The position numbers and the translations under genes were made by a program. From positions 6,386,001-6,450,000 of the forward strand of contig NZ_CP020809.1 of assembly GCF_002157835.1 (NCBI RefSeq): DNA of 64,000 bases, given 5' to 3'. Positions 52,078-60,467 of the stretch are shown one piece after another (the stretch's first letter is position 1; every line of letters starts with the position of its first letter). The notes under the pieces are model-generated. The model had not been told where the DNA came from and did no database searches. It saw only the letters and a program-made list of their open reading frames with translations. The stretch is from Mycobacterium dioxanotrophicus. Lineage in GTDB: Bacteria; Actinomycetota; Actinomycetes; Mycobacteriales; Mycobacteriaceae.

Positions 52078-54384
52078 ATGGCGCGGGTGTGTGTTATCCG
52101 ATGTCACTACTTTCGCGACACCCGGCTCCAACGTGAGATATCCGCCCTCCTCGACCGGGGACACCAAGTGCACGTCCTGTGCCTGCGCGAACCGGGCGAG
52201 CCCATGCGGGAGCGCCGTAATGGCTTGACCATCACCCGGATCCCGATGCGACATACCGCGGGAGCGACAACGGCACGGCGACTCTTCGAGTACATCCTGT
52301 TCTTCCTTGCGGCCAGTGTGGGAGTAACCGCACTGCACCTTCACCGCCGCCTCGACCTGGTGCAAGTCAACTCGTTGCCGGACGCGCTGGTCTTCTCGGC
52401 TCTGATTCCGCGGTTGGCAGGCGCACGAGTTCTGTTGGACCTGCAGGAACCGATGCCGGAGTTCTTCGAAACCAAGTCTGGGCTCGATGACCGCCACCTT
52501 GCGGTACGACTGGTTGTTGCGTTGGAACAGGCGAGTATCCGGTTCGCAGACGCGGTGATCACCGTGACCGAGCAGATGCGACAGACCTTCGGCGCCAGAG
52601 GCGCTGCGACAGACAAGATCACCGTGGTGATGGACGGCTCCGACGAGGAGATCTTCGACCCCGCTCAGCACCACCGGCACGATAGCGGCACGTTCGTGCT
52701 CGTCAGTCACGGCACGATGGAACCGCAGTACGGACTGGATACCGCGATCCACGCGGTCGCCCAGCTGATAACAACGATTCCCGAACTGGAACTGCATCTC
52801 ATCGGCGACGGATCTGCTCGGGAGTCGTTGGCGGCGCTGGCTTCCCAGCTCGGGGTGGCTGACCACGTCGTCTTCAGCGCAGGTTTCATCCCGATCGACC
52901 AACTGGTGGCGATGCTTGCGAATTCCGATGTCGGTGTGGTGGCGATGAAACGCGACAGCTTCCGCGATCTCACGCTGGCGGGCAAGATGTTCGATTACAT
53001 CGCGATGGGCATACCGATGGCGGTCTCAGAGACGCGGTCGGTCTCGGAGAACTTCCCGGCCGGCTGCTTCGCGCCTTTCAACTCCGGCGACGCGGACAGC
53101 CTCGCTCGAGCCATCCAGCATCTGTATGCAGATCGGGATCAGGCCGCAGCGTATGCGACGCGCGCCAGAAACGCCGCACGCCCGTACCGCTGGCCGGTCC
53201 AGCGTCGACGTTACCGGGACGTGGTGGACGGCCTGATCGGATCCGCAGGTCGTCCGGCCTGGTGTCTGGAGCATCCTCGCGGCGAGGCGAGGTTGTCGGT
53301 GACCGTGAGCCGCAGCCCCACCAAAGCCCAATTGAAGCGGTGGGACACATTGGTATCCACGGAGCCAGGCTGCGACGTCGCACAGTTGTCGGCGTGGGCC
53401 GAGGTGCGCCGACTGGCTGGATTCGAACCGCTATACGTCTTCGCGTGCGACGGCGACGAGTTGGTTGGCGGAGCGCAGGCTTTCACCCGAAAATTGCCGT
53501 TCGTCGGCAAGGTGGGCTACCTCCCTTACGGCCCTGTCATCGCCGGGACGGCGGACCGGGCGACCGTCACCGCCGTTCTGTCGTCTGCCGTGCGTGACCT
53601 GGCCGACAACGAGACGGGCATGCTGTTCATCCAGCCACCTGCCTGCGGGGAGGACATCAGCCTCGAACTGCAGCGACACGGCTTCAAACCCACCCACGCC
53701 GATATCGCCCCTCGGGTAACGGTCCGGTTGGACCTTTCTCGCGGCGAGTCGGAGCTGTGGTCGGGACTGCCGGCCGAAGCCCGGCGCCGCGCCAAGAAAT
53801 GGCCCGAACGTGGGGTGCGTGTTCGCCACGGCACGCACGATGACGTGCCCAGCTTGGCACGGTTGCACGCAGCCACTGCCCGGCATCACGGCTTCACCCC
53901 GATCTCGTTGCAGTACATGGACAACCTCTACCGCCTGCTGGCGCCCGCCGGACAAGCACAGCTGTTCATCGGCGAGATCGCGGGCACCCCCGTGGTCGCC
54001 GATCTGCTCACCGGTTGCGGAGGTGTCCTCACCGGCCGACTGACCGGCATGGACCGTGCATCGCCTGCGACGAAATTCGGCGTACCCACCGCCGTCCGAT
54101 GGGAAGCCATCAGATGGGCGAAAGCACAGGGCTACAACTGGTTTGACTTCGGAGGCGTGAGCGAAGCTGCGATCTCCCCCACCGTGCAACACCCGAATTC
54201 GGCGACGCACTCCGGCGGCGACGCGTACAAAATGTCCTTCGGAGCGACAGCGTTCAGGTTTCCTACACCGGTCGAATACGTGTCGTCTCCGACATTTCGG
54301 TTCATCTACGATCTGACCCGCGAATCGCCGGTGGGCCACCGCATCTTGCAGAGCGCACAACGTCGGTTGCGAACGGGCCGCTGA
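52078..54384 (+). CDS. Fusion of GT4 glycosyltransferase and FemAB-type aminoacyl/acyl transferase
   Basis: A 768-residue two-domain protein. Residues 1-395 are a GT-B GT4 enzyme (RCHYFRDTRLQREISALL, VQVNSLPDALVFSALIP, SHGTMEPQYGLDTAI, AMGIPMAVSETRSV), a paralogue of the GT4 at 60468. Residues about 405-768 are a FemAB/BioF2-like GNAT domain (GYLPYGPVIAG, PAEARRRAKKWPERGV, TARHHGFTPI, FDFGGVSE ... YKMSFGA). FemAB proteins transfer amino acids from tRNA onto muropeptides; relatives act in exopolysaccharide loci. The fusion suggests glycosyl transfer and aminoacylation or acylation of the same sugar. ATG 52078 has AAGGAG upstream. Confidence 0.82.
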   Translation: MARVCVIRCHYFRDTRLQREISALLDRGHQVHVLCLREPGEPMRERRNGLTITRIPMRHTAGATTARRLFEYILFFLAASVGVTALHLHRRLDLVQVNSLPDALVFSALIPRLAGARVLLDLQEPMPEFFETKSGLDDRHLAVRLVVALEQASIRFADAVITVTEQMRQTFGARGAATDKITVVMDGSDEEIFDPAQHHRHDSGTFVLVSHGTMEPQYGLDTAIHAVAQLITTIPELELHLIGDGSARESLAALASQLGVADHVVFSAGFIPIDQLVAMLANSDVGVVAMKRDSFRDLTLAGKMFDYIAMGIPMAVSETRSVSENFPAGCFAPFNSGDADSLARAIQHLYADRDQAAAYATRARNAARPYRWPVQRRRYRDVVDGLIGSAGRPAWCLEHPRGEARLSVTVSRSPTKAQLKRWDTLVSTEPGCDVAQLSAWAEVRRLAGFEPLYVFACDGDELVGGAQAFTRKLPFVGKVGYLPYGPVIAGTADRATVTAVLSSAVRDLADNETGMLFIQPPACGEDISLELQRHGFKPTHADIAPRVTVRLDLSRGESELWSGLPAEARRRAKKWPERGVRVRHGTHDDVPSLARLHAATARHHGFTPISLQYMDNLYRLLAPAGQAQLFIGEIAGTPVVADLLTGCGGVLTGRLTGMDRASPATKFGVPTAVRWEAIRWAKAQGYNWFDFGGVSEAAISPTVQHPNSATHSGGDAYKMSFGATAFRFPTPVEYVSSPTFRFIYDLTRESPVGHRILQSAQRRLRTGR

Positions 54385-54402
54385 CGAGCCTCTGCTGCGG
54401 CG

Positions 54403-55449
54403 TCAAGCAAAGTAGCGGTAGAGCAGGGCGCCGGCCCGTTCGGTGACGTGATCGGGCACCGAATCCTCGGTCAACAGATCGGTCAACTCACCGAGAACAC
54501 GGTTGGGCGTTCCACTGCCCTCGATGTGCTGGGTACAAACGGTCACGATTCGGCGCTCTGCGCTCGCCCACTTTCGTTTGTACGCGACGAGTCCCTGTTG
54601 ATCCAGAGCGCTCAGTCCCCAGTCCACCACCCGGAATCCCCGCTCAGCTGCCCACTGCAGCGCCGACCACGTGACGGCATCGTTCGGCCGCAACGGCAGC
54701 GTCGCCGGTAACGACGCACCGAATTTGTAGTAGAGGACGTCGTTCCACACGAGATAGACCGCGCCGGCAACCGGTTCGCCGTCGACGTAAGCGAGGAATG
54801 TGACGATCCCGTCGTGAGCGGAGAATTCTTGCCAGATGCGTTCGAAGAAGTCCACCGGCTGGGCCAACAACCGGTATTTGTGTTTACGCAGCGACACGTG
54901 CAGCCGGTGATACGTACGGACAGCGGCCATCCCGGTAGATGCGTCGACGTGCACGCCCCTGCGTTCGGCCGTGGCGATGTTGCGCCGTGTGGCCGGCCGG
55001 AACGATGACCGGATCTCGGACAGTGGAGCATCCAACGGAGTGCAGTGCCACGCGGACTCGTCTATCCGGACGAATCGGGGGTCGCACGTCGGCGACGAGG
55101 CGTCGAGGCATCGAATCTTGAGCGGGACGTCGGTACCGACAGCATCGAGCGCCAGATACGGCCACTGGGCTGCATCGGTGATCAGAGGTTCTGCCCGATC
55201 CGAGAACGGCAGGCTGACCAACCGGTCCCCGCACATATCGCTGACCGGCACCCATGCGAAGCCCCCGGTCGGATGACCGTCGGCATCCGCGGTTATTCGA
55301 GCCTGGGGGGTGAAGCCATAGGTGTCGCACACCGCTCTCATCCAGGGCGGCGAGGTGAAAAGACTGCCCTTCGGCCCCGCGGCGAGTACGCGCCATCGCG
55401 GGTCGGTGCGCGGATCCACCGAGATGACCGCCGGGCCGGGCCGTCGCAA
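54403..55449 (-). CDS. FemAB/BioF2-like GNAT-superfamily transferase
   Basis: A 348-residue stand-alone protein related to the C-terminal half of the preceding fusion. Signatures are SLPFSDRAEPL, SSFRPATRRNIATAERRGV, HVSLRKHKYRLLAQP, VAGAVYLVWNDVLYYKFGAS and the terminal RVVDWGLSALDQQGLVAYKRKWA, the FemAB order of conserved elements. It is convergent with the fusion gene. The start is uncertain: TTG 55449 has AAGAGG eight bases upstream, GTG 55419 and GTG 55533 are alternatives, and the frame is open to 55671. It probably adds an amino acid or acyl group to a sugar precursor. Confidence 0.75.
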   Translation of the reverse strand: MRRPGPAVISVDPRTDPRWRVLAAGPKGSLFTSPPWMRAVCDTYGFTPQARITADADGHPTGGFAWVPVSDMCGDRLVSLPFSDRAEPLITDAAQWPYLALDAVGTDVPLKIRCLDASSPTCDPRFVRIDESAWHCTPLDAPLSEIRSSFRPATRRNIATAERRGVHVDASTGMAAVRTYHRLHVSLRKHKYRLLAQPVDFFERIWQEFSAHDGIVTFLAYVDGEPVAGAVYLVWNDVLYYKFGASLPATLPLRPNDAVTWSALQWAAERGFRVVDWGLSALDQQGLVAYKRKWASAERRIVTVCTQHIEGSGTPNRVLGELTDLLTEDSVPDHVTERAGALLYRYFA

Positions 55450-55631
55450 TCGTCGATCCTCTTTCGGAAGGGGGGTGATTCGCCTCGTACCCGTTATCGC
55501 ATCACACCACCAGCACTGTTTTCGGTGTTTCACGATCGAACGTGTGCGCTGCCCCGTGATCGTCGATATCGATGCCCCACTTCCCGGGCAAAAGCGCCTC
55601 GGCTGATCGACAGAACACCGATGATCCTTAC

Positions 55632-56207
55632 ATGCACTCGGATGCATCCGATCGCGTCTACGTCCACTCACACGGATTGTGTGAGAGCGACCGCGTCGGC
55701 GCAGGAACCCGCGTGTGGGCCTTCGCCCATATCATGGCCGGCGCGATTGTCGGGCGCGACTGCAACATCTGCGATCACGCCTATGTCGAGGGTGGGGTCA
55801 CCATTGGTGACCGGGTCACGATCAAGAACAGCGTACTGCTCTTCGACGGGGTGACCATCGAAGACGACGTGTTCGTCGGGCCCGCTGTCGTTTTCACCAA
55901 TGATCTGCGTCCGCGCACCGCTATCAAGCGCAGCACCGACGAACTGCTTCCGACAGTGGTCCGCGCCGGTGCGTCACTGGGCGCGGGCGTGGTCGTGGTC
56001 TGCGGATTGACCATCGGACCATGTGCATTCGTCGGGGCAGGAGCAGTGATCACCCGAGACGTGCCAGCTCATGGGTTTGTGGTCGGTAACCCGGGCCGTT
56101 TGATCGGGTGGGCCTGCGAATGTGGGAAACGCCTCGGCGACAAGCTCATCTGCGAGTGCGGGCACGCCTACGAGGAAGCTGCCGACGGACTCGTGAAGAT
56201 CCGTTGA
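55632..56207 (+). CDS. WbpD/WlbB-like sugar N-acetyltransferase with C-terminal zinc-knuckle
   Basis: A 191-residue left-handed beta-helix acetyltransferase of the type that acetylates UDP-2-acetamido-3-amino-2,3-dideoxy-glucuronate: VGAGTRVWAFAHIMAGAIVG, EGGVTIGDRVTIKN, FVGPAVVFTNDLRPR, GAGAVITRDVPAHGFVVGNPGRLIGW. The C-terminus adds CECGKRLGDKLICECG, two CxC pairs that may bind zinc. ATG 55632 begins the conserved region. Other steps of the diacetamido-uronate pathway may be supplied by the dehydrogenase at 59059 and by genes outside the window. Convergent with the GMC oxidoreductase gene, with no base between them. Confidence 0.85.
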   Translation: MHSDASDRVYVHSHGLCESDRVGAGTRVWAFAHIMAGAIVGRDCNICDHAYVEGGVTIGDRVTIKNSVLLFDGVTIEDDVFVGPAVVFTNDLRPRTAIKRSTDELLPTVVRAGASLGAGVVVVCGLTIGPCAFVGAGAVITRDVPAHGFVVGNPGRLIGWACECGKRLGDKLICECGHAYEEAADGLVKIR

Positions 56208-57965
56208 TCACGACACCGCCGACGCGCCGGCAGAATGAGGCGGGCCACCCCGACGGTGAATAGGGGTGACGGTCCGGTCTACGGAAAACTGCCCGTTTCG
56301 CGCCGCCACAAGTCGATCGGCCAGCCGGAGTCCCAGCGCTATACCCAACAACGTCGGATTCGCCTGGCCAGAAGTCGGGAATACGGACGTGCTTGCAACG
56401 TAGAGCCCCTTGACCCCGTGAACCTCGAGATTCCGGTCCACGACACCGCCATCGGGGGTCTCAGACATGCGTGTCGTGCCGACCTGATGGAGGCCACCGA
56501 CCAGTTTCAGATCACGGTGTATCAACTCCTCCACGTCGTCGCTGAGCCACTCCACATGTCCGACAGCATGCTCGCGCAAGTGCGCGTCCACTTGCCCTAA
56601 CGCCCGGCGCACACCCTCGTAATCGGCCTCGGTGAAGCACATGTGGGTGCAGATTCGGCGCATCCCGAGCGCGTCCCGTTCGCTGGACAACTCCACCCGG
56701 CTTGCCCAATGAGGCAGATGCTCGCCGTGATATTGCAGCAGATAGCGGTTGTCCGGGCTGCGAACAACGAAGCCGGGGGCCTTTCGCCCTCTCCGGAGGA
56801 AGCGTGCATAACAAAACGTGACAGCGAATCCCATGGACGGCAGCAGGTCTCGCAGCACATTGCATAGATGGGCACCGATCTGCGGAGCCAGGCCAGTCTC
56901 GATGTGTTGTTCGCGTATCGCCTGCGCCAGCAGGAACCTGCCTATCGGAGAGATCAGGGCGAGGTACACACCTGAGAGCGCCCCACTTCGATGCTCCGGA
57001 TTGCTTATCGGTGGATTGACCAGCCAGACAGCTGCATTGGGCATACCCAATCTCCGTTGCAGCTGCGGACTGAAGGTGAAGCGTCGGCGGACATATACAC
57101 CCTCACTGTCGCGCTCATGCGCGTGAATGACACTGTCGTCGGCGAATTGGGCTACCGCCACCCGACAAACGACATGCGACATGTACCAGTGCCCGAGGTG
57201 ACCGCCCGCGTTGCCCAGGCCGCCAGGGTGACGGCGATCCGACACGAGCAACAGCCGAGTAGCCTCCAAACCGCCTGCGGCGATCACGTATTCCGTTGCG
57301 ACCACCGTCCCCACCCGGCCGTCGAGCGTCTTGACCACAAGGTGGTCGACCCGGTCGCCTTCATCGGTTGTCACGATCTCGACGCAGGTCAATCCGGTCC
57401 AGACCTCGGGACCCGAGACGTCCCGCAGCGCCGACGCGTACGTCCGTCCGAACCGCGTGGGCAGGGACCACCGTTCCAGGTCGCTGGTCCGCACAGCGTC
57501 GTCCGGAAGGCCGGTAACCATGTCGCGGTGCGCGATCTCCGGAATTTCACGCGCGTTGAAGGCCGCTCGACCACACACGGCCCAGTCACATGCCCGCTGC
57601 CAGTACGGTTCGACGTCGTCGTAGTTGATCGGCCACGGCGCGTGAGCGGTGATACGCCGGTCCTCGAAATCGACGGGATCGAATTTGACGCAGCGCCCGC
57701 CCCAGAGTGCGGTGGTGCCGCCGAGTTGTCGACGGACGGAGACCTCACTGCGCAAGTGGAAGTAATCGTTCTGGGGCGAAGCCGGTACCGCCAGATCCTG
57801 CGTCACCGGATCCTGATGCTCGAGACCGCTTTCGATGAGTGCCACCCGGACACCGGCTTTCGCCAGTTCGAGCGCGGTGACGATGCCGATGGGGCCTCCT
57901 CCGACGACGACCACATCGGTCTCGATCACGGAACCAGTGGCGAAGTCCTCCCGGCGACGGATCAT
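56208..57965 (-). CDS. GMC-family FAD oxidoreductase
   Basis: A 585-residue glucose-methanol-choline oxidoreductase. The N-terminal VVVVGGGPIGIVTALELAK binds FAD and is followed by GGTTALWGGRC. The C-terminal GGLHQVGTTRMSETPDGGVVD and TSGQANPTLLGIALGLRLAD contain the catalytic His/Asn region. The ATG overlaps the stop of an 18-codon leader ORF (ATGA). Family members oxidise alcohols, often sugar hydroxyls; oxidation of a polymer sugar or precursor is a reasonable but unproven role. Last gene of the leftward operon that starts beyond the right edge. Confidence 0.85.
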   Translation of the reverse strand: MIRRREDFATGSVIETDVVVVGGGPIGIVTALELAKAGVRVALIESGLEHQDPVTQDLAVPASPQNDYFHLRSEVSVRRQLGGTTALWGGRCVKFDPVDFEDRRITAHAPWPINYDDVEPYWQRACDWAVCGRAAFNAREIPEIAHRDMVTGLPDDAVRTSDLERWSLPTRFGRTYASALRDVSGPEVWTGLTCVEIVTTDEGDRVDHLVVKTLDGRVGTVVATEYVIAAGGLEATRLLLVSDRRHPGGLGNAGGHLGHWYMSHVVCRVAVAQFADDSVIHAHERDSEGVYVRRRFTFSPQLQRRLGMPNAAVWLVNPPISNPEHRSGALSGVYLALISPIGRFLLAQAIREQHIETGLAPQIGAHLCNVLRDLLPSMGFAVTFCYARFLRRGRKAPGFVVRSPDNRYLLQYHGEHLPHWASRVELSSERDALGMRRICTHMCFTEADYEGVRRALGQVDAHLREHAVGHVEWLSDDVEELIHRDLKLVGGLHQVGTTRMSETPDGGVVDRNLEVHGVKGLYVASTSVFPTSGQANPTLLGIALGLRLADRLVAARNGQFSVDRTVTPIHRRGGPPHSAGASAVS

Positions 57966-58018
57966 CCGGCCGTGACCTCACGAAAGCCTGCCTGTCCCAG
58001 CGAACTTCGGACATTCAT
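57962..58018 (-). CDS. 18-codon leader peptide coupled to the GMC gene
   Basis: ATG 58018 has a strong AGGGAGG ribosome-binding site (58024-58030) at five bases. The frame encodes MNVRSSLGQAGFREVTAG and ends in TGA that overlaps the GMC ATG as ATGA. The GMC start itself lacks a good ribosome-binding site, so its translation probably depends on this small ORF. Alternatively it is the displaced 5' end of the GMC gene after a frameshift. Confidence 0.5.
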   Translation of the reverse strand: MNVRSSLGQAGFREVTAG

Positions 58019-58043
58019 CGAAACCTCCCTGTCGTCAGGTCCA

Positions 58044-58063
58044 GAACCGTATCCCCGCGGTTC
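58044..58063. promoter_or_regulatory. Small hairpin upstream of the leader ORF
   Basis: GAACCG (58044-58049) and CGGTTC (58058-58063) can pair around an eight-base loop in the 60-base gap between the epimerase and the leader ORF. It could be an attenuator, a processing site or chance. Confidence 0.3.
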
Positions 58064-58073
58064 CTCAGGTTTC

Positions 58074-59057
58074 CTATCGCGGTCTGATGCTCTCCCGCGT
58101 ATAGAACTCATAGCATCGCCGCAACCCGTCATCCAGGCTTACCTCAGGCCGCAACCCCGTGACGGCTTCCAACCGGACCGTCGAAGGGCACCGCCGAATA
58201 TGGTCGTGAGGGCGCGCCTGCAGGTACACCGGCGCGAATCGCCGTCCGGCAATTTCGTGGAGCCGTTCCGCCACACACCTGATCTCGACTTCGTCGTCAC
58301 TCCCGACATTCAGAACGGTGTTCTGGACCCGTTCGGTCGCCGCGAGCACAAACCGGACATGGTCACGCACATAGAGAAACGCCCGAGTCTGCGACCCGTC
58401 GCCGATAATCGTGAACTGCTCGTCGTGGACGAGTTTCCGGATGAACTCGGGTATCACTTGTCCGTAGCCGGACGTATCCATTCGTTCGCCATAGGTGTTG
58501 AAAAATCGCAGAATCAACCAATCGATTCCCTGGCTCTCTGCGTACAGGCGCGTGTAAAACTCCCCCATCGCCTTACCCGCGGCATACGAATCCCGATCGG
58601 CCATCGAACGCAGCACGATGTCGTGATCTTCTGGAGTCGGGAAAACACTCGCCTGCCCGTACACCTCCGACGAGGACGCGTAGATGAGCTTGCACACATC
58701 ACGGCAGCCGGCCAGCACCTGGACCAGCCCTCGCGACGACTCGCTGTTGACGTGAAGGACCTCCAGCGGGCGCTCGTAAAAATATGCGGTGCCATTGATC
58801 GCCGCGTAGTGAAAAACGGTCGTGACGCCCATTTCACGGATGATCTGGCCGAGGTGATTGCGATCGGCCGCCGACAGCAGGTCGAGCTTCTCGAAACTGA
58901 AGCTGGGCGACTTCAGGCATGTCACGAGGTTCTCCATGTCCCCGCGGAACAGATTGTCGATTCCGACAACCTGCCAACCGTCTACGACCAGTTGATCGCA
59001 GAGGTGCGAGCCGAGAAAGCCGGCAGCACCGGTGACCAACGCGGATCGTTTCGCCAT
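58074..59057 (-). CDS. NAD-dependent nucleotide-sugar epimerase/dehydratase
   Basis: Extended SDR of 327 residues. GAAGFLGSH is the NAD motif; YASSSEVYG and the catalytic pair in DSYAAGKAMGE (Tyr and Lys) follow, then LRFFNTYGERMD. It acts on a UDP- or GDP-sugar (epimerase, decarboxylase or dehydratase); UDP-glucuronate decarboxylase- or epimerase-like sequences are nearest by eye. ATG 59057 follows the UDP-sugar dehydrogenase stop by one base, so the two probably act in series. Confidence 0.85.
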   Translation of the reverse strand: MAKRSALVTGAAGFLGSHLCDQLVVDGWQVVGIDNLFRGDMENLVTCLKSPSFSFEKLDLLSAADRNHLGQIIREMGVTTVFHYAAINGTAYFYERPLEVLHVNSESSRGLVQVLAGCRDVCKLIYASSSEVYGQASVFPTPEDHDIVLRSMADRDSYAAGKAMGEFYTRLYAESQGIDWLILRFFNTYGERMDTSGYGQVIPEFIRKLVHDEQFTIIGDGSQTRAFLYVRDHVRFVLAATERVQNTVLNVGSDDEVEIRCVAERLHEIAGRRFAPVYLQARPHDHIRRCPSTVRLEAVTGLRPEVSLDDGLRRCYEFYTRESIRPR

Positions 59058-59058
59058 A

Positions 59059-60438
59059 TCAATCGCCACCGCATGGATTCCGGAAACCAAGGCCGAAATA
59101 GCTCACGCCCTCGATGTCTACCGCCGGCCGCCAGATATTCCAGCAATCGTAGATCACAAGGCCGGGCTGGGCGTGGACCAGCAATTCTCCGAGACTGGTG
59201 CGATCTCCTAGGGCGGCGATTTCGGGCGCCCTGGCCGCGATCACAACAGCGTCGATGTCACGAAAGACCTCCGGCGACAACCGGTCGAATCTGTCCTCGA
59301 CCGGGACGTTGAGCGATGGCGGCATCCGCGTGTAACTGTTGGCGCCGAGGTGGGAATCATAGATCCGCACCTTGGCATCGGGAAGGCGGCGGCGAATCAC
59401 GTCGACGAGGTCGATTCCGAAAGAGAGACGATAATCGTCAACGTCGCTCTTGAAGCTCATACCCATCACGAGCACACGTGCGCCGTGGTGTCGTTTCAAT
59501 TTCCCCAGGGTCCGCCGCAGCACGTCAGCGCAGTGGTCGGCAAGTGCGTCGTTCGCCTTCCGGCCGTAGTACCACAGCGATCCGAATCCGCGGCCACTGG
59601 CCGACGCCCCGAAGGATTCCTCCAGAATGTAGGGGTCCTTACCCAGGCAGTACCCCGACACCGGACCGGGCGCCGGTATGGCATTGCGCGGATAGTCCTG
59701 GTTGCAGCCGGTGATGACTTCCAGAGCGTCGATGCCGTTGCCCTCCGCCAGCAGCGCAAGATCGTTGGCGAACGCGAAAAGCGTACTGCGGAAAGAATTG
59801 TCGATCAGCTTGCAGGTCTCCGCTGTGCGTGGTTTCGACACTTTGATGAGGCGACCGCCGACGCGGCTGAACAGGCTGCTGGTACGTTCGTACGCCGCAT
59901 CCGAATATGTCCCGATGATCTTGGGCAGTGTGCGTTCCTCGACGACAGCGTTCCCCTCGGCGAGTCGCTCAGGAACGTAGGCCAGGTGGAAGTCGATTCC
60001 TTCCGTCAGATCGTGTTTGAGTTCGATGTGCTCTCGGAGACGATCTGTTGTCCCGATTTCGACTGTCGGCCGCAGCACGATCGTCACTCCGGGACGCACG
60101 TCGGTGGACAAGATGCGGTCGACTATGCGCGACAGGGTCATGAATGCCTCGTGGGGCCCACTGGGATACGGGCCGCCGACGGTGATAACGATGAAGTCGG
60201 CCCGGCTGAGCACCGGTGACGCCTCACGGTCCGGCAGTGGATGGAACGCCGTACCGAGATGGCGGTCCAGGAGGTCCTGCAGTGATGGCTCGGTGAATGG
60301 GCAGACGCCCATCGCAAGCGACTCGATCCGCTGTTCATCAACATCGATGCCAAACACATCGAGGCCGGAATCGGCGGCAACAAGGGCCTGCGGCAACCCG
60401 ACTCGACCCAAACCGAAGAATGCGCAGGTGTGGTCCAT
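59059..60438 (-). CDS. UDP-sugar 6-dehydrogenase (WecC/WbpA-like)
   Basis: Nucleotide-sugar dehydrogenase of 459 residues that oxidises C6 of a UDP-hexose (UDP-GlcNAc, UDP-ManNAc or UDP-glucose) to the uronate using two NAD+. The N-terminal FFGLGRVGLP is the NAD motif, YVPERLAEGN resembles the SPERxxxG segment of WecC, and the catalytic Cys264 is in SGYCLGKDPY. ATG 60438 has GGAGT upstream; the frame is open a further 87 codons that overlap the preceding gene in a non-conserved way. It provides an acidic sugar for the polymer. Confidence 0.88.
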   Translation of the reverse strand: MDHTCAFFGLGRVGLPQALVAADSGLDVFGIDVDEQRIESLAMGVCPFTEPSLQDLLDRHLGTAFHPLPDREASPVLSRADFIVITVGGPYPSGPHEAFMTLSRIVDRILSTDVRPGVTIVLRPTVEIGTTDRLREHIELKHDLTEGIDFHLAYVPERLAEGNAVVEERTLPKIIGTYSDAAYERTSSLFSRVGGRLIKVSKPRTAETCKLIDNSFRSTLFAFANDLALLAEGNGIDALEVITGCNQDYPRNAIPAPGPVSGYCLGKDPYILEESFGASASGRGFGSLWYYGRKANDALADHCADVLRRTLGKLKRHHGARVLVMGMSFKSDVDDYRLSFGIDLVDVIRRRLPDAKVRIYDSHLGANSYTRMPPSLNVPVEDRFDRLSPEVFRDIDAVVIAARAPEIAALGDRTSLGELLVHAQPGLVIYDCWNIWRPAVDIEGVSYFGLGFRNPCGGD

Positions 60439-60467
60439 TGGGACTCCAGACTGGTGTGTGACGGGTT

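Noticed and set aside
55450..55671. N-terminal extension of the FemAB-like protein
   Set aside because: No conserved sequence and it runs over the divergent acetyltransferase start region; a shorter start is preferred though not certain.
56991..59312. 773-codon open frame on the plus strand opposite the GMC and epimerase genes
   Set aside because: It runs across two clear minus-strand genes and their junction and has no recognisable domain.
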